Assembly: GCF_052045245.1 (NCBI RefSeq)
Contig: NZ_JBQEON010000016.1
Coordinates: forward strand, 62,001-126,000
DNA: 64,000 nucleotides
Reading direction: 5' to 3'
Source: Burkholderia sp052045245
GTDB taxonomy: Bacteria; Pseudomonadota; Gammaproteobacteria; Burkholderiales; Burkholderiaceae
Both the position numbers and the translations under genes were made by a program. Numbering within the stretch: the stretch's first letter is position 1; the number at the start of each line of letters is the position of its first letter. Below the pieces are notes generated by a model. That model was not told the origin of the DNA, ran no database searches, and saw only the letters and a program-made list of their open reading frames with translations. Positions 47,319 through 55,174 of this stretch are shown one piece after another.

Positions 47319-49424
47319 TTACTTCTTCGGGGTGGCGCCGAGCAGACCGCCGAGCAGGTTCGTCACCGGCGCCAGCAGGTTGGTCGCGCCAGCCGTGGTG
47401 GTGCCGTTCGAATTGCCGGTCAGGCCGGCCGCGACGGTGCCGCTGCCGGACGGCGTCGTCACCGTGCCGGCCGCGCCGCTCGGGCTGGCTGTGCCGACTG
47501 CGCCGAGCGTGCCGGCCGCCGAAGTCAGCGAGCCGGTCAGCGTGCCGACCGGACCGCTCGTCAGCGCGCCGCCGAGGTTGCCGGTCAGGTTGCCGCCCGG
47601 CGTCGTGACCGTGCCGGTGAGGCTTGTGCCGAGCGGCGTCAGCGCGTTGACGAGGCCGGTGACGGGCGCAAGCAGGCCGCCGACACCCGAACCGCTGGTG
47701 CCACCCGTCCCGCTCGAACCGAGGCCGCCGAGCGCGCCCGTCACCGTGCCGAGCAGGCCCGTGATCGGTGCGAGCGGGCCGCCGCCGGCACCACTGGTGC
47801 CGCTCGTTCCGCCCGTGCCGCTCGAGCTGCTGCCGCCGCCGAGTCCCCCCGTCAGCGAACCGAGCACGCCCGTGATCGGGGCGAGCGGGTTGGTGCCGCT
47901 GCTGGAGCTGCCGCTGGACAGCAGGCCGCCGGTCGACGCGACCGTGGTGCCGAGCTGGGACACGCTGCCGCCGGCGCTCGTGCCGACCGGGTTGCCCGTC
48001 GCGCCGCCGACCTGCGAACCGGCGAGGCCGAGGCCGCTGCCGAGCGTGCTCAGCAGGCCGCTGAGCGGGGCGCCGAGCAGGGTCGCGTTGCCGAGCGTCT
48101 GCGTGGCGCCGGGCGTCGTGACGCCGCCGGTCAGCGTGTTGGTGATCGGGTTGATCACGCTGCCGAGCTGCGTCTCGAGTTGCTGCACCGGCGCGCTGTT
48201 CAGCGCCGTGTTCAGCGACGATGCGGTCGAATTGACTGCCGTGCCGACCGTGTTGACGAGACTGCCGACCAGGGTCGTCGCCGGCGCGAGCGGCGACAGC
48301 GGGCCGGTGCCGAGGCTCGTCACGGCGTTGCCGAGGTTGTTGACCGCGCCGCCGGCGCCGCTCAGCAAGCCGGTGGTCGACGTGAGCGTCGGGCCGAGCG
48401 GGTTCGGCGACACGCCGATCGAGCCGAGGCCGGCCGCGACGCCGTTGCCGAGCGATTGCACGCCGTTGCCGAGGCTCGTGACCGCGTTGCCGATGCTGGT
48501 GGCCGTCGTCGGGTTCGTGCCGGGGATCTGCACGCCGCCAGCCTGGGCGCCGCCGTTCGCGACGGTCGTGCCGAGACCCGCAACGAGCGTGCCGGTTTGC
48601 TGAAGGACGTTGCCGAGCGGGGTGACGCTGGTGCCCGACGTACCCGACGTACCCGACGTACCCGACGTACCCGACGTACCCGACGTACCCGACGTACCGG
48701 AGGTGCCCGAGGTGCCGGAAGTACCCGACGTACCGGAGGTGCCCGAAGTACCGGAAGTACCCGAGGTGCCGGAAGTGCCCGAGGTGCCGGAAGTACCCGA
48801 GGTGCCGGAAGTACCCGAGGTGCCGGAAGTACCCGAGGTGCCGGAAGTGCCGGAGGTGCCTGAGGTGCCCGAGGTGCCCGAGGTGCCCGAGGTGCCCGAG
48901 GTGCCCGAAGTGCCCGAAGTGCCCGAAGTACCCGAAGTACCCGAAGTACCGGAAGTACCGGAAGTACCGGAAGTACCGGAAGTACCGGAAGTACCGGAAG
49001 TACCGGAAGTGCCCGAAGTACCGGAAGTGCCCGAGGTACCGGAAGTACCCGACGTACCGGAAGTGCCTGAAGTACCGGAAGTGCCCGAAGTACCGGAAGT
49101 ACCCGAAGTGCCCGAAGTGCCCGAAGTGCCCGAAGTACCCGAAGTGCCCGAAGTGCCCGAAGTGCCCGAAGTGCCCGAAGTGCCCGAAGTGCCGGAAGTC
49201 CCCGAACTACCGCCTCCCGACGTGCCCGACGAACCGCCACCGGAGGTCCCTGAGCTACCACCGCCGGACGTACCGGTCGAGGTATTGCCGGACGCCCCGG
49301 ACGTCCCCGACGTCCCCGGCTTGACCGTCGGCGTGACCGGCCCGTCGACCGAGCCGCAACCGTACAGTGTGACGAGCGACAAGACGGCAAGCGATACCGT
49401 CGTTTTCTTTAAGTAATGATGCAT
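47319..49424 (-). CDS. Collagen-like lipoprotein with a long Gly-Thr-Ser repeat
   Basis: 701 aa as sequenced. The N-terminus (MHHYLKKTTVSLAVLSLVTLYGC) ends in a lipobox Cys, so it is a lipid-anchored surface or periplasmic protein. After an N-terminal linker a block of about 64 Gly-Thr-Ser triplets (collagen-type Gly-X-Y) runs to VTPLGNVL. The rest is Gly/Leu/Val/Thr-rich with NLLAPVT and GVLGSLTGGLG-like repeats. It is of the kind seen in Burkholderia collagen-like (Bucl) proteins. The start at 49424 follows GAGGGC. The length of the triplet block will differ between strains. Confidence 0.85.
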   Translation of the reverse strand: MHHYLKKTTVSLAVLSLVTLYGCGSVDGPVTPTVKPGTSGTSGASGNTSTGTSGGGSSGTSGGGSSGTSGGGSSGTSGTSGTSGTSGTSGTSGTSGTSGTSGTSGTSGTSGTSGTSGTSGTSGTSGTSGTSGTSGTSGTSGTSGTSGTSGTSGTSGTSGTSGTSGTSGTSGTSGTSGTSGTSGTSGTSGTSGTSGTSGTSGTSGTSGTSGTSGTSGTSGTSGTSGTSGTSGTSGTSGTSGTSGTSGTSGTSGTSGTSGTSGTSGTSVTPLGNVLQQTGTLVAGLGTTVANGGAQAGGVQIPGTNPTTATSIGNAVTSLGNGVQSLGNGVAAGLGSIGVSPNPLGPTLTSTTGLLSGAGGAVNNLGNAVTSLGTGPLSPLAPATTLVGSLVNTVGTAVNSTASSLNTALNSAPVQQLETQLGSVINPITNTLTGGVTTPGATQTLGNATLLGAPLSGLLSTLGSGLGLAGSQVGGATGNPVGTSAGGSVSQLGTTVASTGGLLSSGSSSSGTNPLAPITGVLGSLTGGLGGGSSSSGTGGTSGTSGAGGGPLAPITGLLGTVTGALGGLGSSGTGGTSGSGVGGLLAPVTGLVNALTPLGTSLTGTVTTPGGNLTGNLGGALTSGPVGTLTGSLTSAAGTLGAVGTASPSGAAGTVTTPSGSGTVAAGLTGNSNGTTTAGATNLLAPVTNLLGGLLGATPKK
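48631..49206. repeat. Nine-base tandem repeat, 64 units, encoding Gly-Thr-Ser
   Basis: On the plus strand the unit is GTNCCNGAN, with variants GTACCGGAA, GTGCCCGAA, GTACCCGAC and GTGCCGGAG. It repeats without frame break from 48631 to 49206 (576 bases). Variants occur in blocks, showing repeated slippage and local duplication. Because it is a multiple of three, it stays open in several frames on both strands. Confidence 0.9.
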
Positions 49425-49779
49425 GGTGCCCTCGACATTGGAAGTTGTGTCTGGGGCATTACTGCAATTTCCGCGCCATGAAATCTTTCGCGCGATACGC
49501 GGGCGCTTTGTTGCGGTAATCGGGAAGATCGGCGCGATTTAAACGGAGGAATGGCGATTTCGTGTGATGGGTGAAACAGATGGGCCGGAGGCGGTTGCCG
49601 GAGTGTTCCCGTAAGACGCCGTAACGCGCGGCCGGATGTTACGTAGCGTTCAACGGCTGACGCGGCCGGCCGCGAACCGGGCACCGCATCTTTGACCGGC
49701 GCGCCGTGACGGGTGGCCGCACCGCGGCCACGGGGCGCCGCCATCACGCGCGGCCGCCCCGTCTGCTCCGGATGAAGCC
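49425..49779. other. Gene-free region between collagen-like and hydrolase genes
   Basis: 355 bases. The left part, rich in A and T near 49440-49560, should hold the promoter of the collagen-like gene. The right part holds a hairpin at 49713-49731. No convincing gene was seen. Confidence 0.5.
49713..49731 (-). terminator. Hairpin after the hydrolase gene
   Basis: GTGGCCGC-ACC-GCGGCCAC is a perfect 8-3-8 stem about 50 bases beyond the hydrolase stop codon on the minus strand. No U-tract follows, so termination would need help from Rho. Confidence 0.35.
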
Positions 49780-50766
49780 TCAATGCTCGACGTGCGCCCC
49801 CTGCGCCGGCGCAGCCTCCGCCGCGGCGGCGACGCCGAGCAGCCAGTCCGCGGTTTCGTCCGGAATCGTGACCGGCAGCATGTGCCCGCCTTCGACGACC
49901 GTCAGCCGCACGCGCGCCGACTTCGTCGCGAGCGCGTCGCCGTGCGTGCGCCAGTTCAGGATCGGATCGGCGCGGCCGTACAGCACGTCGACGGGCAGCG
50001 CGAGCTCCGCGTAGCGGCGCTCCATCGCGGGCAGGTCGACGGGTGCCGACAGCAGGTCCGTCGCCGTCGCATAGAACACGTGCGGGCGCAGGCCGAGCAG
50101 TCCGCCGCCCTTCACCGGGAAGTCGCGCGGCACGGCTTCCGGCGCGAACACCTGGCTCACGGCCTTGCGGCCGGTCAGGATCGTCAGCGGGATCGCGAAG
50201 GTCCACGACACGAAGCGGCGCACCAGCGGCGACGGCAGCATCAGCGGCTTGAACGGCGCGGGCGGCTCGGTCTGTTCGTGCGACAGCGGCGCGATCAGCG
50301 CGAGCCGGCTCACGCTCTCCGGATGGTTGAGGCCGACCGCGAGCGCGATCGCGCCGCCGAGCGAGTGACCGACGAGCACGGGCCGGTCGAGCTTCAGCGC
50401 GTCGATGAATGCGGCGATCGTGCGGGCTTGCGCGAACACGTTGGCCTGCGAGCGGGCGCCGCGCAGCGAACGGCCGGCGCCGGGCCGGTCGATGAGGATC
50501 ACGCGATGGTGCTGCGCGAGCCGCGTGAGCGGCAGGTACGCGAAGTTGCGCCATTGCCCGGCGAGCCCGTGCACGAACACGATCGGCGGCCCGCTGCCAT
50601 ACTCGACGTAGTGGATGCGGTCGCCGCCGATGTCGACGAAGCGGCCTTCGGGCGGAAACGCGCGCGTGACGCGGCGCGCGACGTACGCGGAAAACAGCGC
50701 GAGCGCGGCGAGCACCACGACGACGCCGAGCAGGATGTTCTGGATCAGATGGAGCGTATGGCTCAT
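49780..50766 (-). CDS. Membrane-anchored alpha/beta hydrolase
   Basis: 328 aa. A single N-terminal membrane helix (HLIQNILLGVVVVLAALALFSAYVA) precedes the hydrolase fold with HG (IVFVHGLAGQW), nucleophile motif VGHSLGG, acid YGRADPI and His in GGHMLP. The start at 50766 (MSHTLHLIQN) follows GAGG. An upstream Met (50802) is in poor context. It is the third gene of the SDR-monooxygenase-hydrolase operon, seven bases after the monooxygenase, and probably cleaves the ester or lactone made by that enzyme. Confidence 0.88.
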   Translation of the reverse strand: MSHTLHLIQNILLGVVVVLAALALFSAYVARRVTRAFPPEGRFVDIGGDRIHYVEYGSGPPIVFVHGLAGQWRNFAYLPLTRLAQHHRVILIDRPGAGRSLRGARSQANVFAQARTIAAFIDALKLDRPVLVGHSLGGAIALAVGLNHPESVSRLALIAPLSHEQTEPPAPFKPLMLPSPLVRRFVSWTFAIPLTILTGRKAVSQVFAPEAVPRDFPVKGGGLLGLRPHVFYATATDLLSAPVDLPAMERRYAELALPVDVLYGRADPILNWRTHGDALATKSARVRLTVVEGGHMLPVTIPDETADWLLGVAAAAEAAPAQGAHVEH

Positions 50767-50773
50767 GTCGGCC

Positions 50774-52336
50774 TCAACGGGTTTCGAGTACGGGTTCGGC
50801 AACCGGCGCGGCGGCCGGGCCGGCTTGCGCGCGGCGTTCGAACTGCATCGCGGAATCGGCGAGCCCGCTGAACTTCAGCGACGCGAGATCGAGCACGTAG
50901 TTCTGGTGGAATTTCCACGGCTTGCGGTGCCCCTGCTTCGGCAGGATGCCGGCCGCGCGCTGGATGTAGCCGGAACTCAGGTTCACGGCCGGCACGTCGC
51001 CGAGATCGCCGGCGCCGAGCCGCGGCACGCAGGTGTCGTAGCCGTTCGCGCGCATGTGGTTCAGCAGCCGGCACACATAGCGTGCGATCAGCTCGGCCTT
51101 CAGCGTCCACGACGCGTTCGTGTAGCCGAACGACGACGCGAGGTTCGGCACGTCGCTGTACATCATTCCTTTATAGGACACCGTCTGCGGCAAATCGACC
51201 GCGCGGCCGTCGACCGTGACGCGCGCGCCGCCGAGCATCTTCACCTTCAGCCCGGTCGCGGTGACGATCACGTCCGCGTCGAGCTGCTGGCCGCTCTTCA
51301 GCTTCAGGCCGGTGGGCGTGAAGCGCTCGATCTCGTCGGTGACGATCGACGCACGGCCCGCGCGGATCGACTTGAACAGGTCGCCATTCGGCACGAGGCA
51401 CACACGCTGGTCCCACGGCATGTAGCGCGGCGTCAGATGCTTCGCGACGTCGAAATCGGGGCCGAGCTGCTTGCCGGCCGCGCGGATGATGAACCGCTTC
51501 GTGCGCTCGGGCTTGCGGCGCGATACGTTGTACAGGTACATCGTCAGCAGCACGTTCTTCACGCGCACGAGCCGGTGCGCGAGCCGCGACGGCAGCACGC
51601 GGCGCAGCGCGTTCGCGATCTTGTCGCGCGCGGGCAGCGACACGATGTAGGTCGGCGAGCGCTGCAGCATCGTCACGTGTTTCGCGTCGCTCGCCATCGA
51701 CGGCACCAGCGTGACGGCCGTCGCGCCGCTGCCGATCACGACCACGCGCCGGTTCGCGTACGACAGGTCCTTCGGCCATTGCTGCGGGTGCACGATCCGG
51801 CCTTCGAACGATTCCATGCCGGCCCAGTCGGGCAGGTAGCCGCCGTCGTAGTCGTAATAGCCGCTGCACATGTAGAGGAAGCGGCACGTGCGGACGAGCG
51901 TGTCCACCGCGCCGTCGCGCGTGCGCTCGATGCGCACCGTCCAGCGTGCGCGGTTCGAATCCCAGTCGGCCGCGACCACCTTCTGGCCGTAGCGGATCAT
52001 CCGGTCGATATCGTATGCGCGTGCGGTGTCGCGGATGTAGTCGAGGATCGTCTGGCCGTCCGAGATCGCGTTGTCGCTGTGCCACGGGCGGAAGCTGTAG
52101 CCGAGCGTGAACATGTCGGAATCCGAACGAACGCCCGGATAACGGAACAGGTCCCAGGTGCCGCCGATCGCGTCGCGGGCCTCGACGATCGCGACGCTCG
52201 CGTACGGGCAGCGCTGTTTCAGGTGATAGGCGGCGCCGATGCCGGACAGGCCGGCGCCGACGATCAGCACGTCGAGGTCGCGGCTGTCGCCGGAGGCGGG
52301 CGGCGCGTCGCGCCGGTCGGTCGTCGTCGAGTTCAT
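50774..52336 (-). CDS. FAD-dependent Baeyer-Villiger-type monooxygenase (EthA-like)
   Basis: 520 aa. FAD motif VLIVGAGLSGIGAAYHL, NADPH motif VVVIGSGATAVTLVPSMA and the Baeyer-Villiger signature FEGRIVHPQQWP (F-x-G-x3-H-x3-W). DLFRYPGVRSDSDMFTLGYSF is typical of the class. It converts ketones to esters or lactones using NADPH and O2. The ATG at 52336 overlaps the TGA of the SDR gene (ATGA). The neighbours supply a ketone-making SDR and an ester-hydrolysing hydrolase, a classic three-step alcohol/ketone degradation. Confidence 0.9.
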   Translation of the reverse strand: MNSTTTDRRDAPPASGDSRDLDVLIVGAGLSGIGAAYHLKQRCPYASVAIVEARDAIGGTWDLFRYPGVRSDSDMFTLGYSFRPWHSDNAISDGQTILDYIRDTARAYDIDRMIRYGQKVVAADWDSNRARWTVRIERTRDGAVDTLVRTCRFLYMCSGYYDYDGGYLPDWAGMESFEGRIVHPQQWPKDLSYANRRVVVIGSGATAVTLVPSMASDAKHVTMLQRSPTYIVSLPARDKIANALRRVLPSRLAHRLVRVKNVLLTMYLYNVSRRKPERTKRFIIRAAGKQLGPDFDVAKHLTPRYMPWDQRVCLVPNGDLFKSIRAGRASIVTDEIERFTPTGLKLKSGQQLDADVIVTATGLKVKMLGGARVTVDGRAVDLPQTVSYKGMMYSDVPNLASSFGYTNASWTLKAELIARYVCRLLNHMRANGYDTCVPRLGAGDLGDVPAVNLSSGYIQRAAGILPKQGHRKPWKFHQNYVLDLASLKFSGLADSAMQFERRAQAGPAAAPVAEPVLETR

Positions 52337-53235
52337 GCGGCATCCTGGGTTGGCGTGGTCGGGCGTGCGGACGGTGCATCCGTGCGGTCGAGATTGCGGG
52401 CGCGGGCACGGCGCACGTGGCGCAGCACCAGCCGCTGGTAGCCGGCGCCGAGCAGGCGCGCGATCTTGTCGAGGCGGCGCGCATCGGCGCCGACCAGCAC
52501 GCGGCGCGCGTTGCGCTCGACGCCGGCGAGGATCTGCCGCGCGGCCTCGTCGGCCGTCGTTGCGTTGATCAGGCGGTTCGCCTGGCGGCGGTGAGTGGCT
52601 TCGTTCTGGCCCGTGAGCGCGTGAATGCTGGTGTCGACGCGGCTCGCATTGACGATGCCGGTCGCGACGCCGCCCGGATGCACGCAGGTCGCGCTGACCG
52701 GCGCGCCGTCGAGCTCGAGCTCCATGCGCAGCGCTTCGGTGAAGCCGCGCACCGCGAACTTGGTCGCGTTGTACGCGCTCTGCGTCGGCATCGCGATGAG
52801 GCCGAACAGGCTCGACGTGTTGATCACGTGCCCGTCGCCGGACGCGCGCAGATGCGGCAGGAACGCTTGCGTGCCGTGCACGACGCCCCAGAAGTTGATG
52901 CCGACGATCCATTCGAGATCGGCGAGGCGTGCGGTCTCGGCGCTCGCGGCCAGCGACACGCCCGCGTTGTTGAAGATCAGGTTGACCTTGCCGTGTTCGG
53001 CGCGCACGAAATCGGCCCATGCGAACACCGCGTCGCGGTCGGCCACATCGAGCCGGCGCATGCTCGTGCGCACGCCGTGCTTCGTGCACGCGGCCGCGGT
53101 GGCGGCCAGCCCGACATCGTTGACGTCGGCGAGCGCGAGCTCGCAGCCGCGCCGCGCGAGCTCGACCGCGAGGCTGCGGCCCATGCCCGAACCGGCGCCC
53201 GTGATCGCGGCGACCTTGCCGGAAAACCCCTTCAT
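52333..53235 (-). CDS. Short-chain dehydrogenase/reductase
   Basis: 300 aa. Cofactor motif ITGAGSGMGRSLAVELARRG, NNAG in LIFNNAGVSL, catalytic Ser in INTSSLFG and YNATK (Tyr-x3-Lys). The C-terminal 50 residues (RHVRRARARNLDRTDAPS) are a variable basic tail. It would oxidise an alcohol to the ketone used by the next enzyme. It is divergent from the TetR gene, and the start at 53235 was chosen by the MKGFSGKVAAIT beginning. Confidence 0.9.
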   Translation of the reverse strand: MKGFSGKVAAITGAGSGMGRSLAVELARRGCELALADVNDVGLAATAAACTKHGVRTSMRRLDVADRDAVFAWADFVRAEHGKVNLIFNNAGVSLAASAETARLADLEWIVGINFWGVVHGTQAFLPHLRASGDGHVINTSSLFGLIAMPTQSAYNATKFAVRGFTEALRMELELDGAPVSATCVHPGGVATGIVNASRVDTSIHALTGQNEATHRRQANRLINATTADEAARQILAGVERNARRVLVGADARRLDKIARLLGAGYQRLVLRHVRRARARNLDRTDAPSARPTTPTQDAA

Positions 53236-53282
53236 CGTCGTTCCTCCCGTTCCGCTTGCGCTGTGTCGGCGGCGCGCCTATT

Positions 53283-53302
53283 GTGGTGTTGTTTGTCACC
53301 AC
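53283..53302. promoter_or_regulatory. Candidate TetR operator
   Basis: GTGGTG-N8-CACCAC, a perfect 6-bp dyad in the 84-base gap between the SDR and TetR start codons. It is the only dyad there, so it is the likely TetR binding site controlling both genes. Confidence 0.55.
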
Positions 53303-53319
53303 TTTAGTTTTCGGGTGTC

Positions 53320-53982
53320 ATGATGTCAAATAGCGAAATGGAGAAAGCACTCGAAACGGAAAAACGGGGTCGGGCGTACGGCGGCGTCGCGCCTGAGGTG
53401 CGGGCGGCGGAGCGGCGCGACGCGTTGATCCGCGCGGCGACGCGCGTGTTCGGCACGGTCGGCTTCCGCAAGGCGACCGTGCGGTCGATCTGCCAGGAAG
53501 CGAAACTCAACGACCGCTATTTCTACGCGGCGTTCGACAGCACCGAGGATCTGCTGCGCTGCACCTACCTGCATCACGCGCAGCAATTGCACGACGCGGT
53601 CGCGCGCGCGGTGGCCGGGCGCGGCGGCGATCTGCGCGAGCGCGTCGACGCGGGGCTCGCCGCGTTCTTCGACTTCCTGCGCGACCCGTGCGCGGCGCGC
53701 GTGCTGCTGCTCGAGGTGATGGGCGTGAGCGCGGATACCGACATGACGTACCAGCGGATGCTGATCGACTTCGGCAAGCTGATCATGGCGATCGGCGCGG
53801 CGCGCGAGGCCGTGACGCCCGCGGAGCGCACCGAGCAGCGGCTGGTCGGGCTCGCGCTCGTCGGCGCGATGACGAACGTCGGCGCGGCGTGGCTGCTCAC
53901 CGGGTATCGCGATCCGGAGGCGCAGATGGTCGCGAGTTGCAGGAAGGTGCTGCTGGGGACGTTGCGGGAAGCGGGCGGGTAG
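53320..53982 (+). CDS. TetR-family transcriptional regulator
   Basis: 220 aa. The N-terminal HTH is RRDALIRAATRVFGTVGFRKATVRSICQEAKLNDRYFYAAFDSTEDLL. The C-terminal part is a variable ligand pocket. The start at 53320 is the first of two adjacent Met codons, and a Met at 53338 is also possible. It is divergent from the SDR-monooxygenase-hydrolase operon and is its probable repressor. Confidence 0.88.
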   Translation: MMSNSEMEKALETEKRGRAYGGVAPEVRAAERRDALIRAATRVFGTVGFRKATVRSICQEAKLNDRYFYAAFDSTEDLLRCTYLHHAQQLHDAVARAVAGRGGDLRERVDAGLAAFFDFLRDPCAARVLLLEVMGVSADTDMTYQRMLIDFGKLIMAIGAAREAVTPAERTEQRLVGLALVGAMTNVGAAWLLTGYRDPEAQMVASCRKVLLGTLREAGG

Positions 53983-54009
53983 GTCATTTTGTAACAGCCC
54001 TTGTTGGCA

Positions 54010-54024
54010 ATCTCAGTCTGAGAT
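54010..54024. promoter_or_regulatory. Operator dyad overlapping the higBA promoter
   Basis: ATCTCA-GTC-TGAGAT is a perfect 6-3-6 dyad that overlaps a -10-like GATAAT (54022-54027), 12 bases before the toxin start. This is the right place for autoregulation by HigA. Confidence 0.62.
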
Positions 54025-54035
54025 AATGTCGTTTG

Positions 54036-54317
54036 ATGCGAGTAATCTCAAACAAGGCTTTGGTCGACTTTGCCGCAATTCATGCGGATGCATCTGTTCC
54101 GCTACAGATGTGGCGCAGGACGATCGAGGGTAGCTTTTTCACGAACTTTGCCGACGTTAAGAAAGCCTTTAATGCAACGGACAAGGTTGGGAGCTTTTAC
54201 GTGTTCGACATTGGCGGAAACAAGTACAGGCTGATTGCCGCCATTCATTTCAACACGCAGAAGCTATATGTGCGGGAAGTCATGACGCACAAGGAGTACA
54301 ACAAATGGAAGCCCTGA
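54036..54317 (+). CDS. higB: HigB-type toxin (RelE superfamily mRNA interferase)
   Basis: 93 aa. The beginning MRVISNKALVDFAAIHADAS and the end REVMTHKEYNKWKP, together with KVGSFYVFDIGGNKYRLIAAIHF, are the classic HigB (YgjN) pattern. It cleaves mRNA on the ribosome. It is followed by the antitoxin with a 13-base overlap. The codon use and AT content of this pair differ from its GC-rich neighbours, a sign of recent transfer. Confidence 0.88.
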   Translation: MRVISNKALVDFAAIHADASVPLQMWRRTIEGSFFTNFADVKKAFNATDKVGSFYVFDIGGNKYRLIAAIHFNTQKLYVREVMTHKEYNKWKP

Positions 54318-54736
54318 CTTTTTCACGGAACGACATTGACGAGTTGGCACGGCACTTCGAAGCTATTTCGCTCAAGGTGCCACTTCATCCGATCACCTCC
54401 GATCGAGATTACGACTTTGCGGTGCGCGCACTTAACGCACTGCTCGATGCCGGAGCGGCTGACGAACACCACAAGCTTGCTTCGCTTGCGGATACGCTCG
54501 GGGAATTCATCAGCGAATATGACGACGCGCATCACAGTCTGCCGGAGGCATCTGCGGTGGACGTGCTTAAATACTTGATGCTCGAGAACGACGTTCGCCA
54601 GGCGGACCTTCCGGAGATTGGCAGTCAGGGTGTTGTTTCAGAGGTATTGAGTGGGAAGCGCGAACTAAACGTGCGTCAAATTACTGAGCTATCCCGTCGA
54701 TTTAAGGTAAGTCCCGCAGCATTCTTCCCCGTCTGA
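54305..54736 (+). CDS. higA: HigA-type antitoxin
   Basis: 143 aa. The helix-turn-helix C-terminal domain (YLMLENDVRQADLPEIGSQGVVSEVLSGKRELNVRQITELSRRFKVSPAAFFP) follows an acidic N-terminal domain, as in HigA/YgjM antitoxins. It binds HigB and the operator at 54010-54024. Toxin-first order is typical of the HigBA class. Confidence 0.86.
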   Translation: MEALTFSRNDIDELARHFEAISLKVPLHPITSDRDYDFAVRALNALLDAGAADEHHKLASLADTLGEFISEYDDAHHSLPEASAVDVLKYLMLENDVRQADLPEIGSQGVVSEVLSGKRELNVRQITELSRRFKVSPAAFFPV

Positions 54737-54743
54737 GCGCAAG

Positions 54744-55157
54744 TCAGCCCGAGGCGATGTCACGGAATTTTTCGCGAGAGAGTCGCGCGCCGCCCCGCAC
54801 GAACCGGTCATACGCGGTGACCCTCGGTTTCAGCTTCCCGCGCTCGTCCCACTCGTCCCAACCGGGAAACCGCTGCGGCGTATCCGTCTGCCAGTTCGCG
54901 AGCCGACGGCCGAGCGTGTCCCGCTGCGCGGCCAGTTCAGCCGCCAGTGCCGCATCGGCCTGATATGCATAGCCGCCGCGCGCGTCCTGCACGCCATGCG
55001 CGAGCACCGGCGGCAGCACGCCGTACCCCATGTAATGCAGCGAGTAATGAATCGGCCATAGCAGCAGGCCGCTGTCGCCGCCGCATCCGCCCGGGCCGAA
55101 CGTGGCCGCCGGCGCGCCGGTCGTGACCGAGCAGATCGCGCGCCGGCCGCGGAGCAT
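54744..55157 (-). pseudogene. C-terminal remnant of an NAD(P)H oxidoreductase (quinone reductase/KefF-like)
   Basis: About 137 residues survive: RGRRAICSVTTGAPAATFGP and GLLLWPIHYSLHYMGYGVLPPVLAHGV are the end of the flavodoxin-like quinone oxidoreductase family. The N-terminal about 100 residues, with the FMN site, are gone. The reading could begin at the ATG 55157, but no ribosome-binding site precedes it. The cut lies close to the stop codon of the LysR gene at 55175, and the other end touches higA. Confidence 0.7.
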
Positions 55158-55174
55158 CGTTGACCGACGACGCT

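Noticed and set aside
48631..49206. Possible CRISPR-like array
   Set aside because: The period is nine bases with no spacers and it encodes Gly-Thr-Ser in frame, so it is a coding repeat.
47209..49416. Long plus-strand reading frames opposite the collagen-like gene (47209-48603 and 48610-49416, Pro/Glu/Val-rich)
   Set aside because: They are the antisense of a Gly-rich repeat gene. The nine-base repeat stays open in several frames. No ribosome-binding site or family is seen.
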